DNA of 64,000 bases from Pseudovibrio sp947494035 (GTDB lineage: Bacteria > Pseudomonadota > Alphaproteobacteria > Rhizobiales > Stappiaceae): NCBI GenBank assembly GCA_947494035.1, contig CANLTN010000003.1:248001-312000 (forward strand), in the 5' to 3' direction. Shown piece after piece: positions 44,484 to 53,589 of the stretch. Below the pieces are notes generated by a model. The model was given only the letters and a program-made list of their open reading frames with translations, made no database searches and was not told the origin of the DNA. The stretch's first letter is position 1, and the number at the start of each line of letters is the position of its first letter. The position numbers and the translations under genes are program-made.

Positions 44484-45911
44484 TCATAGTTTTGGCTTAG
44501 GTGTGGCAACAGGCGTTCCACGCACCCACCGGGCAGTGACACCCGGCAACGCTTTGCCCGGTAACCAGTCGTCAGTTTCTTGATCATCCCGCACTTTGCG
44601 ATAGCCAGCTTCTGCCTGAGACGGGGGCTGAACATCAAACGCGTCCAGCAGACCACCCATGGCAGCAAGCAACCGATAATTGGCAAACGCCTGCGCATAA
44701 CGCGCCGATATCTCGCTAACTTCCGTAAAGAAGACAGTGTTCTGCGTGTTCAAAACATCTAAAAGCGTCCGCTGCCCAATCGTGAACTGACTTTCATAAG
44801 AAACCAGAAGCTGCTGAGAGGCAGAAAGCTGCTTTTTGATGATCGCCAACTGCTTGGACAGCTCCACTCGCCGGATCCAGGACGCCCGTGTTTCCCGCTC
44901 AACCTCGCGATAGGCACGCGCTGACCGCATCCGCGCCTCTCCCGCCCGCTCGACCTGCTCTGCCCGCCTGTTTTTTGTAATATTGCCGTTAAAGAGATTC
45001 CATCGCATCACAACCAGTGCCGCAGCCTGATTGTTCACACCCGGAAACCCATTTAGGTTTTCGCCGAGACGGGAAGACACCTCCAGATCAAATCTTGGAT
45101 AATAGCCCGCCTCCGCAATCTTGATCTCTGCATTTGCCGCATCAATATCAGCATTGCGTGAGGCAAGCAGCGGATTGTTACGCCGCGCAACATTCAAAAC
45201 GTCTGCAAGCGTGCCGGGAATACGCGGCGAGACACTGGGAACACCACCCAGATGTCCAACAGGTTTACCAACCACCTCAATGAAAATGGCTTGCGCCAGC
45301 TCCAACTCTTCAACAGCCTCTTCCATTGCGAGCCGCGCCGCAAAAACCCGTTCACTGGCCTGCTGCACGTCGGCAACCGAAACAACGCCGCGGGACAAAC
45401 CCGCCCGCATATCCGATGCAACTTTGTTATGATAGGCAATGTTACGTTTTGCTGACTTCTGGATCTCCGACAAGCGGGCAACTTCCACATAAGCCCGCAC
45501 AGCACTGAGCCCAATCAACTCGGACCGCTCCCAAACCCTGAAAGAAGTGGCATCCAGCCGCGCCCTTTGCCGCTCTATCTCATAAGTCGTCGCAAAACCA
45601 TCAAAGATCTTCTGCCGCCCATAGGCCCTGACCTCATAGGGACCAAAAAAGAACTGGCCCCGCTCACGGGTGAAGCTTCGGTCCGCCCATTCTGTTCCCC
45701 CACGGAATTCAAGATCAAGACGCGGCAGCCACTCGCCTTTGGCCTGTTTCAGCTCAAAGCCGATCGCATTGCGATCAAACACCGCTTCACCAATTTCCGG
45801 ATTGCTATAGACGGTAAGATTCACTGCGTCTCGAAGAGACATACCGTAACCTGCTCCGCAAAACAGATTCACGGCGGCAACGCCAAGAATGAGAGGCGCC
45901 AACAACTTCAT
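44484..45911 (-). CDS. TolC-family outer-membrane efflux/secretion protein (LapE-like)
   Basis: Outer-membrane channel of 475 aa for the type I secretion system. A signal peptide (residues 1-24, ending in AGYG) precedes two TolC repeats. The first opens SLRDAVNLTVYSNPEIGEAV and the second opens TLADVLNVARRNNPLLASRN. Both have long helical stretches and the conserved QFTIGQRTLLDVLNTQNTVF near residue 390. A charged tail of about 45 residues after the second repeat (EAGYRKVRDDQETDDWLPG) is not part of the family core. It is on the minus strand, upstream of the small cysteine gene (10 bp apart), with a 433-bp AT-rich region before it. Confidence 0.94.
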   Translation of the reverse strand: MKLLAPLILGVAAVNLFCGAGYGMSLRDAVNLTVYSNPEIGEAVFDRNAIGFELKQAKGEWLPRLDLEFRGGTEWADRSFTRERGQFFFGPYEVRAYGRQKIFDGFATTYEIERQRARLDATSFRVWERSELIGLSAVRAYVEVARLSEIQKSAKRNIAYHNKVASDMRAGLSRGVVSVADVQQASERVFAARLAMEEAVEELELAQAIFIEVVGKPVGHLGGVPSVSPRIPGTLADVLNVARRNNPLLASRNADIDAANAEIKIAEAGYYPRFDLEVSSRLGENLNGFPGVNNQAAALVVMRWNLFNGNITKNRRAEQVERAGEARMRSARAYREVERETRASWIRRVELSKQLAIIKKQLSASQQLLVSYESQFTIGQRTLLDVLNTQNTVFFTEVSEISARYAQAFANYRLLAAMGGLLDAFDVQPPSQAEAGYRKVRDDQETDDWLPGKALPGVTARWVRGTPVATPKPKL

Positions 45912-46303
45912 ACAAACGCCCTCTACGCAATACTAGAGACAACTGGGCAACAGAAGTTACAATTTACCTATTTTTAATAAAATGTCATTCCTCACGCAAT
46001 TAAGTGTAATAAACACCAATAGTAAGAAAAGTAATATCAACTCACATTCAATAGAAACATCACAGATGCTAGTCACTTATACGCACTTCGCAATACATAT
46101 ATTTAAAATCTCAATCCTTATTAGGTTGTAAACCTATCCAACCGACCCATCACCACACTGTTTTAACTTGAGAAAACTGCGTAAACACACTGTCCATTCT
46201 AAGTTTTGAGGGCTATTTCCACCTATCCAGAGGCACCCAGAGCAGCAATCAGGACACAAACAGAACCAATTGCCAGTCGCAACCAACTGACTCATCAGGC
46301 AAA
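45912..46303. other. Non-coding region upstream of the TolC-family gene
   Basis: About 390 bp without a gene. Positions 45960-46200 are AT-rich, fitting a leftward promoter for the TolC-family gene. I find no recognisable operator. Confidence 0.5.
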
Positions 46304-46340
46304 AGAAAAGGCCCCGGAAGCTTCACTTCCGGGGCCAAAA
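46304..46340 (-). terminator. Rho-independent terminator of the VOC gene
   Basis: A perfect 11-bp stem GGCCCCGGAAG/CTTCCGGGGCC with a 5-base loop begins 8 bases after the stop on the minus strand and is followed by TTTTCTTTT. Confidence 0.93.
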
Positions 46341-46344
46341 TCAC

Positions 46345-47199
46345 TTAGCTACAAAAGACCGCAACTCCGGCCATTCGATCAGGCTCTACCAACCAGAAGG
46401 GACCCCGTTTCCGACCGCCCAGAGCTTGCGCGTAGGACCCGAACTGCTCAGGGTCATCAGCTTTGAAGCCTAAGGCCGCAAGTTTGAGACCACTACGACC
46501 ACTCGGCGCACGAACACCGTAAAGACTCTCATAAGCACTCGGAGACAGAACTTTGACTGTCCCGCGCGCCGTTACAATCTCAACGCCGAGACTGGAAAGC
46601 CGCGCAGTACGCTCACCAATGAAGGCCTTCAGGAATTCATGGTGGTCAGCCGGATCATCAGCAACAAAGATAACGTCACTCAGAGCGCTCACAGTGTTTG
46701 GGTGGCTCTGATACTCCGCCTTCCAGAAGTTATCCGGAAATTTGTTGTGGCAGGTAAAGAACCCCATTTCCGCACTGAGCGGATCTGCAGTGAACGTCAG
46801 ATCAAACGCAACCGGACGCTCGTCCCCCCCAGGGGTCACAGCAATCCGCTCAAAGGAAAAGGGAGCATACTCGGGAAGACCGGCAAAATTGTAAGCCTTC
46901 CGGTCTTCCTCGGCGCTCGTGCTGTCCAGCACGAACATGGAGGCACCCTCACCCTTCAACAGGAAGTCACGGTTAAACGCCCCAAAGGAGAAAACGCCGT
47001 CACTTGGCTCTGTCAATTCAGCACCTTCGCCGATGGCCAGAACCTCAAGAAAACTTCCATCCAGTTGAACAAGGCGGTTTTCAGTGCCCCATGGGTGATG
47101 CGCAGTCGGCGTCACCTTAAATCCAAGCTGTTCCCAGTGCCCCGCTCCATCCTGCAAAGATTTCACGGCAAGAACGATGTGGTCAATTCCCTTGGTCAA
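46345..47199 (-). CDS. VOC family protein (glyoxalase-like domain)
   Basis: Cytoplasmic protein of 284 aa from the vicinal-oxygen-chelate superfamily, glyoxalase_3-like. The first module opens GIDHIVLAVKSLQDGAGHWE with LGFKVTPTAHHPWGTENRLV and DGSFLEVLAIG, giving the usual metal-ligand pattern H...H...E. The second module includes FTCHNKFPDNFWKAEYQSHPN and ALSDVIFVADDPADHHEFL. The length with two modules fits a single active site. The reaction is unknown. It lies 23 bp downstream of pyrG on the same strand and ends in a strong terminator. Confidence 0.88.
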   Translation of the reverse strand: MTKGIDHIVLAVKSLQDGAGHWEQLGFKVTPTAHHPWGTENRLVQLDGSFLEVLAIGEGAELTEPSDGVFSFGAFNRDFLLKGEGASMFVLDSTSAEEDRKAYNFAGLPEYAPFSFERIAVTPGGDERPVAFDLTFTADPLSAEMGFFTCHNKFPDNFWKAEYQSHPNTVSALSDVIFVADDPADHHEFLKAFIGERTARLSSLGVEIVTARGTVKVLSPSAYESLYGVRAPSGRSGLKLAALGFKADDPEQFGSYAQALGGRKRGPFWLVEPDRMAGVAVFCS

Positions 47200-47222
47200 A
47201 GTGTTTCCCCCAAAACAGCAAG

Positions 47223-48851
47223 TTAAACCAGCCGACTGTTATCGAGCGCCGCACCTACAAAGGAGGAGAACAGCGGGTGTGGTTCAAACGGACGTGATTT
47301 CAGCTCTGGATGATACTGAACGCCGATAAACCAAGGATGGTTCTCAATCTCGACCGTTTCGGGCAAAACACCATCAGGGGACGTACCAGCAAAGATCAAA
47401 CCAGCGTCCTCAAGCTTCTCGCGGTAGCCGATGTTTACCTCATAACGGTGACGGTGGCGCTCGGAGATCTCGGTAGACCCATAAATTGCAGCGATCTTAC
47501 TGTTCGCTTTCAAAACCGCATCATACGCACCAAGACGCATGGTTCCGCCCAGATCACCTTCAGCATGACGCTGTTCTTTTTCGTTACCACGCGTCCATTC
47601 AGTCATCAGGCCAACAACAGGCTCTTTAGCCGAACCGAATTCTGTGGAGCTTGCATCTTTAATCCCTGCCAGATTACGGGCAGCTTCCACCACAGCCATC
47701 TGCATACCAAAGCAGATGCCGAAGTAAGGAATGTTGTTTACGCGCGCATGATGTGCCGCCGCGATCTTACCTTCAGAACCGCGCTCACCAAAGCCGCCAG
47801 GAACAAGAATGCCGTTCACATTGCTCAGGAACTCACTCGGATCTTCCTTTTCAAAGACTTCAGATTCAATCCACTCAAGATTGACCTTGACACCATTGGC
47901 AATGCCGCCATGCACCAGCGCTTCAATCAGGGATTTATAAGCGTCTTTAAGAACAGTGTACTTGCCAACAATCGCGATGGTGACTTCACCCTCTGGGTTG
48001 AACAGAGTTTTCACGATGCGTTCCCAGCGGGAAAGATCAGGAGCTGGCGCACCCGTAATGCCAAACGCATCCAGAACCTGCTCGTCCAGACCTTCCTTAT
48101 GGTAGGCCAGCGGCACTTCGTAGATGCTCTTTGCATCATAAGCCGGTATTACAGCTTCTTCGCGCACATTACAGAACTGGGAAAGCTTGCGGCGCTCGTT
48201 CTCCGGGATCTGGCGATCACATCGAACCATTAGAATGTCTGGCTGAATACCAATGGAGCGCAGCTCTTTAACAGAGTGCTGGGTCGGCTTGGTTTTCATT
48301 TCACCGGCACTGGCAATGTAAGGCAGCAATGTCAGGTGAATGTAGACAGCCTGTCCGCGCGGCAAATCGTTGCCCAGCTGGCGGATCGCTTCAAAGAATG
48401 GCAGGCCTTCAATATCGCCAACCGTACCACCGATCTCGCAAAGCACGAAGTCATAGTCTTCGTTACCGTCCAGAACAAAGTTCTTAATCGCATCAGTCAC
48501 ATGAGGAATCACCTGCACGGTCCCGCCCAGGTAATCACCACGGCGTTCCTTAGCAATAATGTCCTGATAAATGCGGCCAGTGGTAATGTTGTCCTGCTTA
48601 TTTGCCGGACGACCTGTGAAACGCTCGTAGTGTCCCAGATCCAGATCGGTCTCAGCGCCGTCATCGGTCACATAACACTCACCATGCTGGTAAGGGCTCA
48701 TAGTGCCGGGATCAACGTTCAAATAGGGGTCAAGTTTACGAAGCCGAACCTTGTATCCGCGCGCTTGTAAAGCCGCACCAAGAGCTGCGGAGGCAAGTCC
48801 CTTCCCGAGAGAAGAAACAACACCACCGGTGATGAATATATACCGTGCCAT
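47223..48851 (-). CDS. pyrG: CTP synthase
   Basis: Converts UTP to CTP with glutamine and ATP. The 542 residues match the family length. The N-terminal synthetase domain opens MARYIFITGGVVSSLGKGLA with the P-loop, and includes KLDPYLNVDPGTMSPYQHGE and CEIGGTVGDIE. The C-terminal class I glutamine amidotransferase domain has nucleophile Cys in YFGICFGMQMAV, and His/Glu in GVQYHPELKSRP. It is upstream of the VOC gene and downstream of secG. The order tpiA, secG, pyrG is standard in alphaproteobacteria. Confidence 0.98.
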   Translation of the reverse strand: MARYIFITGGVVSSLGKGLASAALGAALQARGYKVRLRKLDPYLNVDPGTMSPYQHGECYVTDDGAETDLDLGHYERFTGRPANKQDNITTGRIYQDIIAKERRGDYLGGTVQVIPHVTDAIKNFVLDGNEDYDFVLCEIGGTVGDIEGLPFFEAIRQLGNDLPRGQAVYIHLTLLPYIASAGEMKTKPTQHSVKELRSIGIQPDILMVRCDRQIPENERRKLSQFCNVREEAVIPAYDAKSIYEVPLAYHKEGLDEQVLDAFGITGAPAPDLSRWERIVKTLFNPEGEVTIAIVGKYTVLKDAYKSLIEALVHGGIANGVKVNLEWIESEVFEKEDPSEFLSNVNGILVPGGFGERGSEGKIAAAHHARVNNIPYFGICFGMQMAVVEAARNLAGIKDASSTEFGSAKEPVVGLMTEWTRGNEKEQRHAEGDLGGTMRLGAYDAVLKANSKIAAIYGSTEISERHRHRYEVNIGYREKLEDAGLIFAGTSPDGVLPETVEIENHPWFIGVQYHPELKSRPFEPHPLFSSFVGAALDNSRLV

Positions 48852-49028
48852 GGATCGCTACCACGTTAGAAAGGGCGGAGTTATCAGAAGGGATGCTCAC
48901 TTGGTGTGGCACATGATAATCCGGCACCTTGGATATTTAAGATATGTCTGAACGCACGAATGACGGACACTGCACAAGAATGCGGTGCCGTCAGACGTTT
49001 ATTTGAACTGTTACTGCTTTACAGCAGA

Positions 49029-49391
49029 TTACTGAGCAGGCGGAACCTGCGGGCCAGTCGGCTCACTTTGCTGCTGCAACTGGTCAAGAAGACCATTGCC
49101 GCTGCCCTGCTCGGAACCTTGTGTTGCAGAACCGGATGGAACCAGATCAAGCAAGGAACCAGGACGCTCGTCGTAACGTGCCAGCAGAGAAAGAGCGAGT
49201 GAAGTTACAAAGAAGCAGATAGCAAGAATTGCAGTACCGCGTGTCAGCATGTTCGCTGTACCACGGCTGCTCATCACACCGCCACCGCCGCCGCCAATAC
49301 CCAACGCGCCGCCTTCAGAACGCTGAAGCAAGACCATTGCTACCAGTGCAACGACGACCATCAGGTGGATAACAATCAGAACGGTTTCCAT
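49029..49391 (-). CDS. secG: Preprotein translocase subunit SecG
   Basis: Small auxiliary subunit of SecYEG (120 aa) with two membrane segments: residues 2-21 (VLIVIHLMVVVALVAMVLLQ) and about 50-70 (GTAILAICFFVTSLALSLLA). The Gly-rich loop SEGGALGIGGGGGGVMSSRG between them is the family signature. The C-terminal 45 residues are Gln/Ser/Pro-rich and not conserved. It lies between tpiA and pyrG on the same strand. Confidence 0.95.
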   Translation of the reverse strand: METVLIVIHLMVVVALVAMVLLQRSEGGALGIGGGGGGVMSSRGTANMLTRGTAILAICFFVTSLALSLLARYDERPGSLLDLVPSGSATQGSEQGSGNGLLDQLQQQSEPTGPQVPPAQ

Positions 49392-49436
49392 AGGTATCCG
49401 TAGGTTTAATGAATTCGTTAATCGGCCTTCTAACCG

Positions 49437-49475
49437 AATTTGCTGCGCCTTTCTACCCTAAAGGCGCAGCAAATT
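49437..49475 (-). terminator. Strong hairpin between tpiA and secG
   Basis: A perfect 16-bp inverted repeat (AATTTGCTGCGCCTTT, 7-base loop, AAAGGCGCAGCAAATT) lies 39 bases after the tpiA stop. There is no T tract beyond the AATT in the stem, so it may stabilise the mRNA end or partly terminate. Confidence 0.65.
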
Positions 49476-49513
49476 GGTGGACTGCGAACAATAATCTTAC
49501 ATTCAGGCGAATA

Positions 49514-50263
49514 TTAGTCGCGATAAGCTGCGGCAATTCCAAGGAAATCCGCCGCTTTCAGGCTAGCACCGCCAACCAGTGCGCCATCAACGTTATCAAC
49601 CGCAAGCAGTTCTTTTGCGTTGGTCGGCTTCACAGAGCCACCATAAAGGATGCGCATCTTGCCGCCGATCTCATCACCAAACTGCTTGATGAGCGTTGCG
49701 CGGATAGAAGCGTGAACTTCGGCAACATCAGCTGGCGTTGGCGTCAGACCAGTCCCGATCGCCCATACAGGTTCATAAGCAATCACTGTATTTTCTGCCG
49801 TTGCAGCTGCTGGCACAGAGCCAAGAACCTGCTTGGTAACAACATCAAGTGTTGTACCGGCACGGCGCTCGCTCTCAACTTCACCAACACAAACAATCGC
49901 AACCAGACCAGCGCGGTAAGCAGCTTCTGCCTTCTCGCGCACATCGGCATCAGATTCGCCATGATCTTCACGGCGCTCAGAGTGACCGACAATCACGAAC
50001 TTACCACCGGCATCGCGGATCATCTCAGCTGAGATGTCGCCGGTATGCGCACCGCTTTCTTTTGCATGACAATTTTGCGCGCCAATCGCAATTTTGTCCT
50101 GGGAAGCCAGCTGAGCAACCAACAATGCCGGAGGGCAAATCAGAAGCTCTACTTTTTCGGCAAGTGCTGCGTCGTATCCAGCGCCCATTGCTTCCAGCTC
50201 TGCGGCAGAAGCTTTGGTGCCATTCATTTTCCAGTTACCAGCAACGAGTGGCCGATTAGTCAT
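49514..50263 (-). CDS. tpiA: Triosephosphate isomerase
   Basis: Glycolytic interconversion of dihydroxyacetone phosphate and glyceraldehyde-3-phosphate. From ATG 50261-50263 the protein has 249 aa. Catalytic residues are visible as Lys12 in AGNWKMNG, His in IVGHSERR and Glu in IAYEPVWAIGTGLTP. The phosphate loop is LYGGSVKPTNAKEL. The longer in-frame extension to 50332 lacks homology and is not used. It is divergent from ppiD. Confidence 0.97.
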   Translation of the reverse strand: MTNRPLVAGNWKMNGTKASAAELEAMGAGYDAALAEKVELLICPPALLVAQLASQDKIAIGAQNCHAKESGAHTGDISAEMIRDAGGKFVIVGHSERREDHGESDADVREKAEAAYRAGLVAIVCVGEVESERRAGTTLDVVTKQVLGSVPAAATAENTVIAYEPVWAIGTGLTPTPADVAEVHASIRATLIKQFGDEIGGKMRILYGGSVKPTNAKELLAVDNVDGALVGGASLKAADFLGIAAAYRD

Positions 50264-50508
50264 TTGATAGGTTCCCCAAATATGAATTCTAGATTCCCAA
50301 ATGGAATGTGTGCTCACTAGCAGAAAAAACACTTAAGTCACATAGCCGATTACCGCTAGTGGGATGAACTTCGTATCTGCGGCCGTATCACACAGGCTTT
50401 ATGGTGTGTAAACTTGCCCCACGGCAAAAGGAACACTATTATCCATCGGCCTTGCATGCGCGCGCGGGCGATTTGCTCTGCGCCTTCAACAAGAGAACGG
50501 ATAAAATT

Positions 50509-52395
50509 ATGCTCGACGCGCTACGTAATAGCGTAGGTTCCTGGTTTGCAAAACTCCTGATCGGCCTTTTGGTGCTCAGCTTTGCAGTTTGGGGGATCGC
50601 TGACGTCTTTACCGGAAACAGCTCTTCAACGGTCGCCTACGTGGGTGACGAGGAAATCTCGGCTGAGGAATTCCAACAAGCTTATACTCGCGAACTCGAC
50701 CAGCTGTCAGCCCGCATCGGCCAGCCTGTCACACAGGAACAAGCCGCTGCGTTTGGCCTTCCTGCTCAGGTTCTGGGTCGCCTTATCGCCGAAGCTGCGC
50801 TTGATAACGAAGCAACAAAGCTGCGCATCGGCGTTTCCGATGAAGCGATCATCAAGACAATTCAGGAAACACCTGCATTTCAGGGTGTGAATGGATATGA
50901 CCGCAATCTTCTGGGACAGGTCCTTTATAGTCTGGGCATGAACGAAGACGAATTCGTGATGCAGCAGCAGCTTGTAGCTGAACGTCAACAGCTCGCTGAG
51001 GCCATCATTGGCGGCATTTCGGTTCCACAGACCATGCTCGAAGCATTCGACAAGTACGCAATGGAAGAGCGCACCGTTGAATATTTGGTTCTCTCGCAGG
51101 ATTCCCTGACAGATGTCCCAGCTCCAACCGAAGAGGAACTTACCGCCTTCTTCGAGCAGAACAAAGACAACTATCAAGCACCTGAGTACCGCAGTGCCAC
51201 CTTGCTCGAGATCACCGCAGGCAACATCGCCAATCCGGAGAATGTGACTGAAGCGGAAATCGCGCGCGAATACGAGCGTACTAAAGACCGTTATCAGACT
51301 GAGGAACAACGCCGCATCTACCGGATCCCGTTCGCAACAAGGCAGGAAGCAGAAGCCGCTGTTGTTGAGATGGAATCAGGCAAGACCTTTGAAGATCTGA
51401 TGAATGAGCGCGATCTGAGCGAACAGGACGTCGATCTCGGCCTCATGAACAAGGCCGGTTTCCTTGATGACAAGATTGCTGACGCAGCATTTGCACTCGA
51501 TGAAGGTCAGGCCAGCGAAGTGGTTGAAGGCCAGTTCTCAACTGTCATTCTTTTTGTGAAAGAAGTCCGCCCAGCCAGTGAACAGCCACTTGATGCGATC
51601 AGAGACGAACTGCGCAACACTGTTGCTCAGGCAAAAGCGACTGATGAAGCTGAAGAGCTGTACAACGAGGTCGAAGATGCCCGCGCAGGCGGCAATACAC
51701 TTGAGGAAATCTCACAGCGTCTGGATCTGGATCTGATCAACACGCCGTCTTTCGACGCATCCGGCCTCAACGAAGAAGGTGAACCTGTTGACCTTCCAGT
51801 CACAGACGCCCTGACCCCTGCCATCTTCGCAACCGACATTGGTGTAGAAAACGACCCGCTTGAAATCGGTCGCACCGGTCACGTCTGGTACGAAGTCAAT
51901 GAAGTCACACCTGCCCGCGACAGAGAACTCTCTGAAGTAAGAGAGACCGTGGTCGCTGACTGGACCGCAGCACGCACAGCAGAGCTTCTGGAAGAAAGAG
52001 CGGGAAGCTTGATTGCTGAGGTGGAAGCTGGAAAGCCTCTGTCCGAAATCGCAACCGAGGAAGGCCTGACAACGGTCGTTTCTGAACCATTCACCCGTAA
52101 CGGTGGTGTAGAAGGCCTGTCCGGTTCCGCAGTAACTGCGGCATTCTCCGGACCGCCTGGCACCGCAGCACAGGTACCGGGCAACAATGAAGACCGGATC
52201 CTTCTCGTCCTCACAAACACCACCGCTCCGGCCTTTATGAGCGAATCAGAGAACGTGCAGAGCATCAATTCACAGCTGACAGGCGCGCTGGAAAGCTCCT
52301 TGCTGAACCAGTTCATCAACCAGCTGGAACAGACCGAGGGCGTGCGCGTGAATCAGGCAGTCTTCAATCAGGTGACCGGACAGGATCGCCTGTAG
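50509..52395 (+). CDS. ppiD: Periplasmic peptidyl-prolyl isomerase/chaperone, PpiD/SurA-like
   Basis: Membrane-anchored periplasmic folding factor of 628 aa. It begins MLDALRNSVGSWFAKLLIGL, an N-terminal cytoplasmic helix followed by one membrane span (about 16-36), the PpiD layout. A SurA_N-like chaperone module covers about 45-240, and a parvulin-type region about 255-380 (EVQ-like DVDLGLMNKAGFLDDKIAD and AFALDEGQASEVVEGQFSTV). A second partial SurA-like region forms the C-terminus. The start is ATG 50509, since the upstream 36 codons are not conserved. It probably helps proteins leaving SecYEG to fold. It is followed by a perfect terminator before trpD. Confidence 0.93.
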   Translation: MLDALRNSVGSWFAKLLIGLLVLSFAVWGIADVFTGNSSSTVAYVGDEEISAEEFQQAYTRELDQLSARIGQPVTQEQAAAFGLPAQVLGRLIAEAALDNEATKLRIGVSDEAIIKTIQETPAFQGVNGYDRNLLGQVLYSLGMNEDEFVMQQQLVAERQQLAEAIIGGISVPQTMLEAFDKYAMEERTVEYLVLSQDSLTDVPAPTEEELTAFFEQNKDNYQAPEYRSATLLEITAGNIANPENVTEAEIAREYERTKDRYQTEEQRRIYRIPFATRQEAEAAVVEMESGKTFEDLMNERDLSEQDVDLGLMNKAGFLDDKIADAAFALDEGQASEVVEGQFSTVILFVKEVRPASEQPLDAIRDELRNTVAQAKATDEAEELYNEVEDARAGGNTLEEISQRLDLDLINTPSFDASGLNEEGEPVDLPVTDALTPAIFATDIGVENDPLEIGRTGHVWYEVNEVTPARDRELSEVRETVVADWTAARTAELLEERAGSLIAEVEAGKPLSEIATEEGLTTVVSEPFTRNGGVEGLSGSAVTAAFSGPPGTAAQVPGNNEDRILLVLTNTTAPAFMSESENVQSINSQLTGALESSLLNQFINQLEQTEGVRVNQAVFNQVTGQDRL

Positions 52396-52414
52396 ACAAA
52401 TCCTTGTCGAAAAC

Positions 52415-52448
52415 AAGCCCGGCGCACTTATAAGTGCGCCGGGCTTTT
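52415..52448 (+). terminator. Rho-independent terminator of ppiD
   Basis: A perfect 16-bp palindrome, AAGCCCGGCGCACTTA with its complement TAAGTGCGCCGGGCTT, is followed by TT. It lies 20 bases after the stop and is symmetrical enough to act on both strands. Confidence 0.9.
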
Positions 52449-52538
52449 GTTTATCTCCTAGACAGCCCTCCTAAAGCTATCTAATAGTTAGCCTTTGTGC
52501 ACACTAAGGAATACTAAGAGATTGAGGGGGTTTTCTCC

Positions 52539-53576
52539 GTGAGCAATTTAAGAAGTCTCATTGGAATCGTCGCTGACGGAAACGCGCTGGACCGGTCCCA
52601 GGCCCGCGAAGCTTTCGAGATCATCATGACAGGCGCCGCAACTCCTGCTCAGATCGGCGGCTTTCTCATGGCCCTGCGCCTGCGCGGCGAAACAATCGAC
52701 GAAATCTCCGCTGCAGTTGAGACCATGCGCGCTAAAATGATCCCGGTGAAAGCACCTGATCATGCCATCGACATTGTCGGAACAGGTGGCGACGCATCCG
52801 GCTCCTACAACATATCAACCTGCACAGCCATTGTTGTGGCAGGCTGCGGTGTCACCATTGCCAAACACGGCAACCGGTCCCTCTCCTCCAAGTCTGGCTC
52901 AGCAGAATCTCTGGCCAATCTTGGCATCAATCTTGACCTGAACCCGGACGGCATCAGCCATTGCATCTATGAAGCAGGCATTGGCTTCATGTTCGCACCA
53001 AACCACCATAAGGCCATGCGCCATGTTGGCCCTGCCCGCATCGAGCTGGGTACCAGAACAATCTTCAACCTGCTTGGCCCGCTCACCAATCCGGCTGGCG
53101 CAAAACGCCAGATGACCGGCGTGTTTGCCCAGCAGTGGGTCGAACCGCTCGCCAACACCCTGATGGAACTGGGCACCGAGAAAGCCTGGATCGTCAACGG
53201 CTCCGACGGCATGGATGAAATCACCACCACCGGCTCCACTTTTGTGGCCGAGCTGAAAGATGGTGCCATCAACACCTTCACCGTCTCACCGGAAGACGCA
53301 GGTCTGCCGATTGCAAAACCGGAAGATCTGAAAGGCGGGGACCCGGAAGAGAATGCACATGCCCTGCGCGAAGTCCTGCAAGGTGCAAAAAACGCCTATC
53401 GGGATATTGTCCTCTTCAACTCCGCAGCTTCCTTGATCGTTGCCGACAAGGTAACCACACTGCCAGACGGCGTTGCAATGGCGGCACAGGCCATTGATAC
53501 AGGCGCCGCCCTCTCCCGTCTGGACAAGCTTGTTGAAACCTCCAACGCCGCAACAGCTGCCAACATGACACTTTAA
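52539..53576 (+). CDS. trpD: Anthranilate phosphoribosyltransferase
   Basis: Second step of tryptophan synthesis, joining anthranilate with PRPP. The 345-residue protein shows the PRPP loop VGTGGDASGSYNISTCTAIV, KHGNRSLSSKSGSAESL and the FAPNHHKAMRHVGPARIELG segment with the anthranilate-binding residues. The start is GTG at 52539 with GAGGGGG eight bases upstream. It heads a run trpD, trpC, moaC, moeA with short spacings. The trpG partner is not present. I see no trp leader peptide or attenuator. Confidence 0.97.
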   Translation: MSNLRSLIGIVADGNALDRSQAREAFEIIMTGAATPAQIGGFLMALRLRGETIDEISAAVETMRAKMIPVKAPDHAIDIVGTGGDASGSYNISTCTAIVVAGCGVTIAKHGNRSLSSKSGSAESLANLGINLDLNPDGISHCIYEAGIGFMFAPNHHKAMRHVGPARIELGTRTIFNLLGPLTNPAGAKRQMTGVFAQQWVEPLANTLMELGTEKAWIVNGSDGMDEITTTGSTFVAELKDGAINTFTVSPEDAGLPIAKPEDLKGGDPEENAHALREVLQGAKNAYRDIVLFNSAASLIVADKVTTLPDGVAMAAQAIDTGAALSRLDKLVETSNAATAANMTL

Positions 53577-53589
53577 GACCACGGATCCC

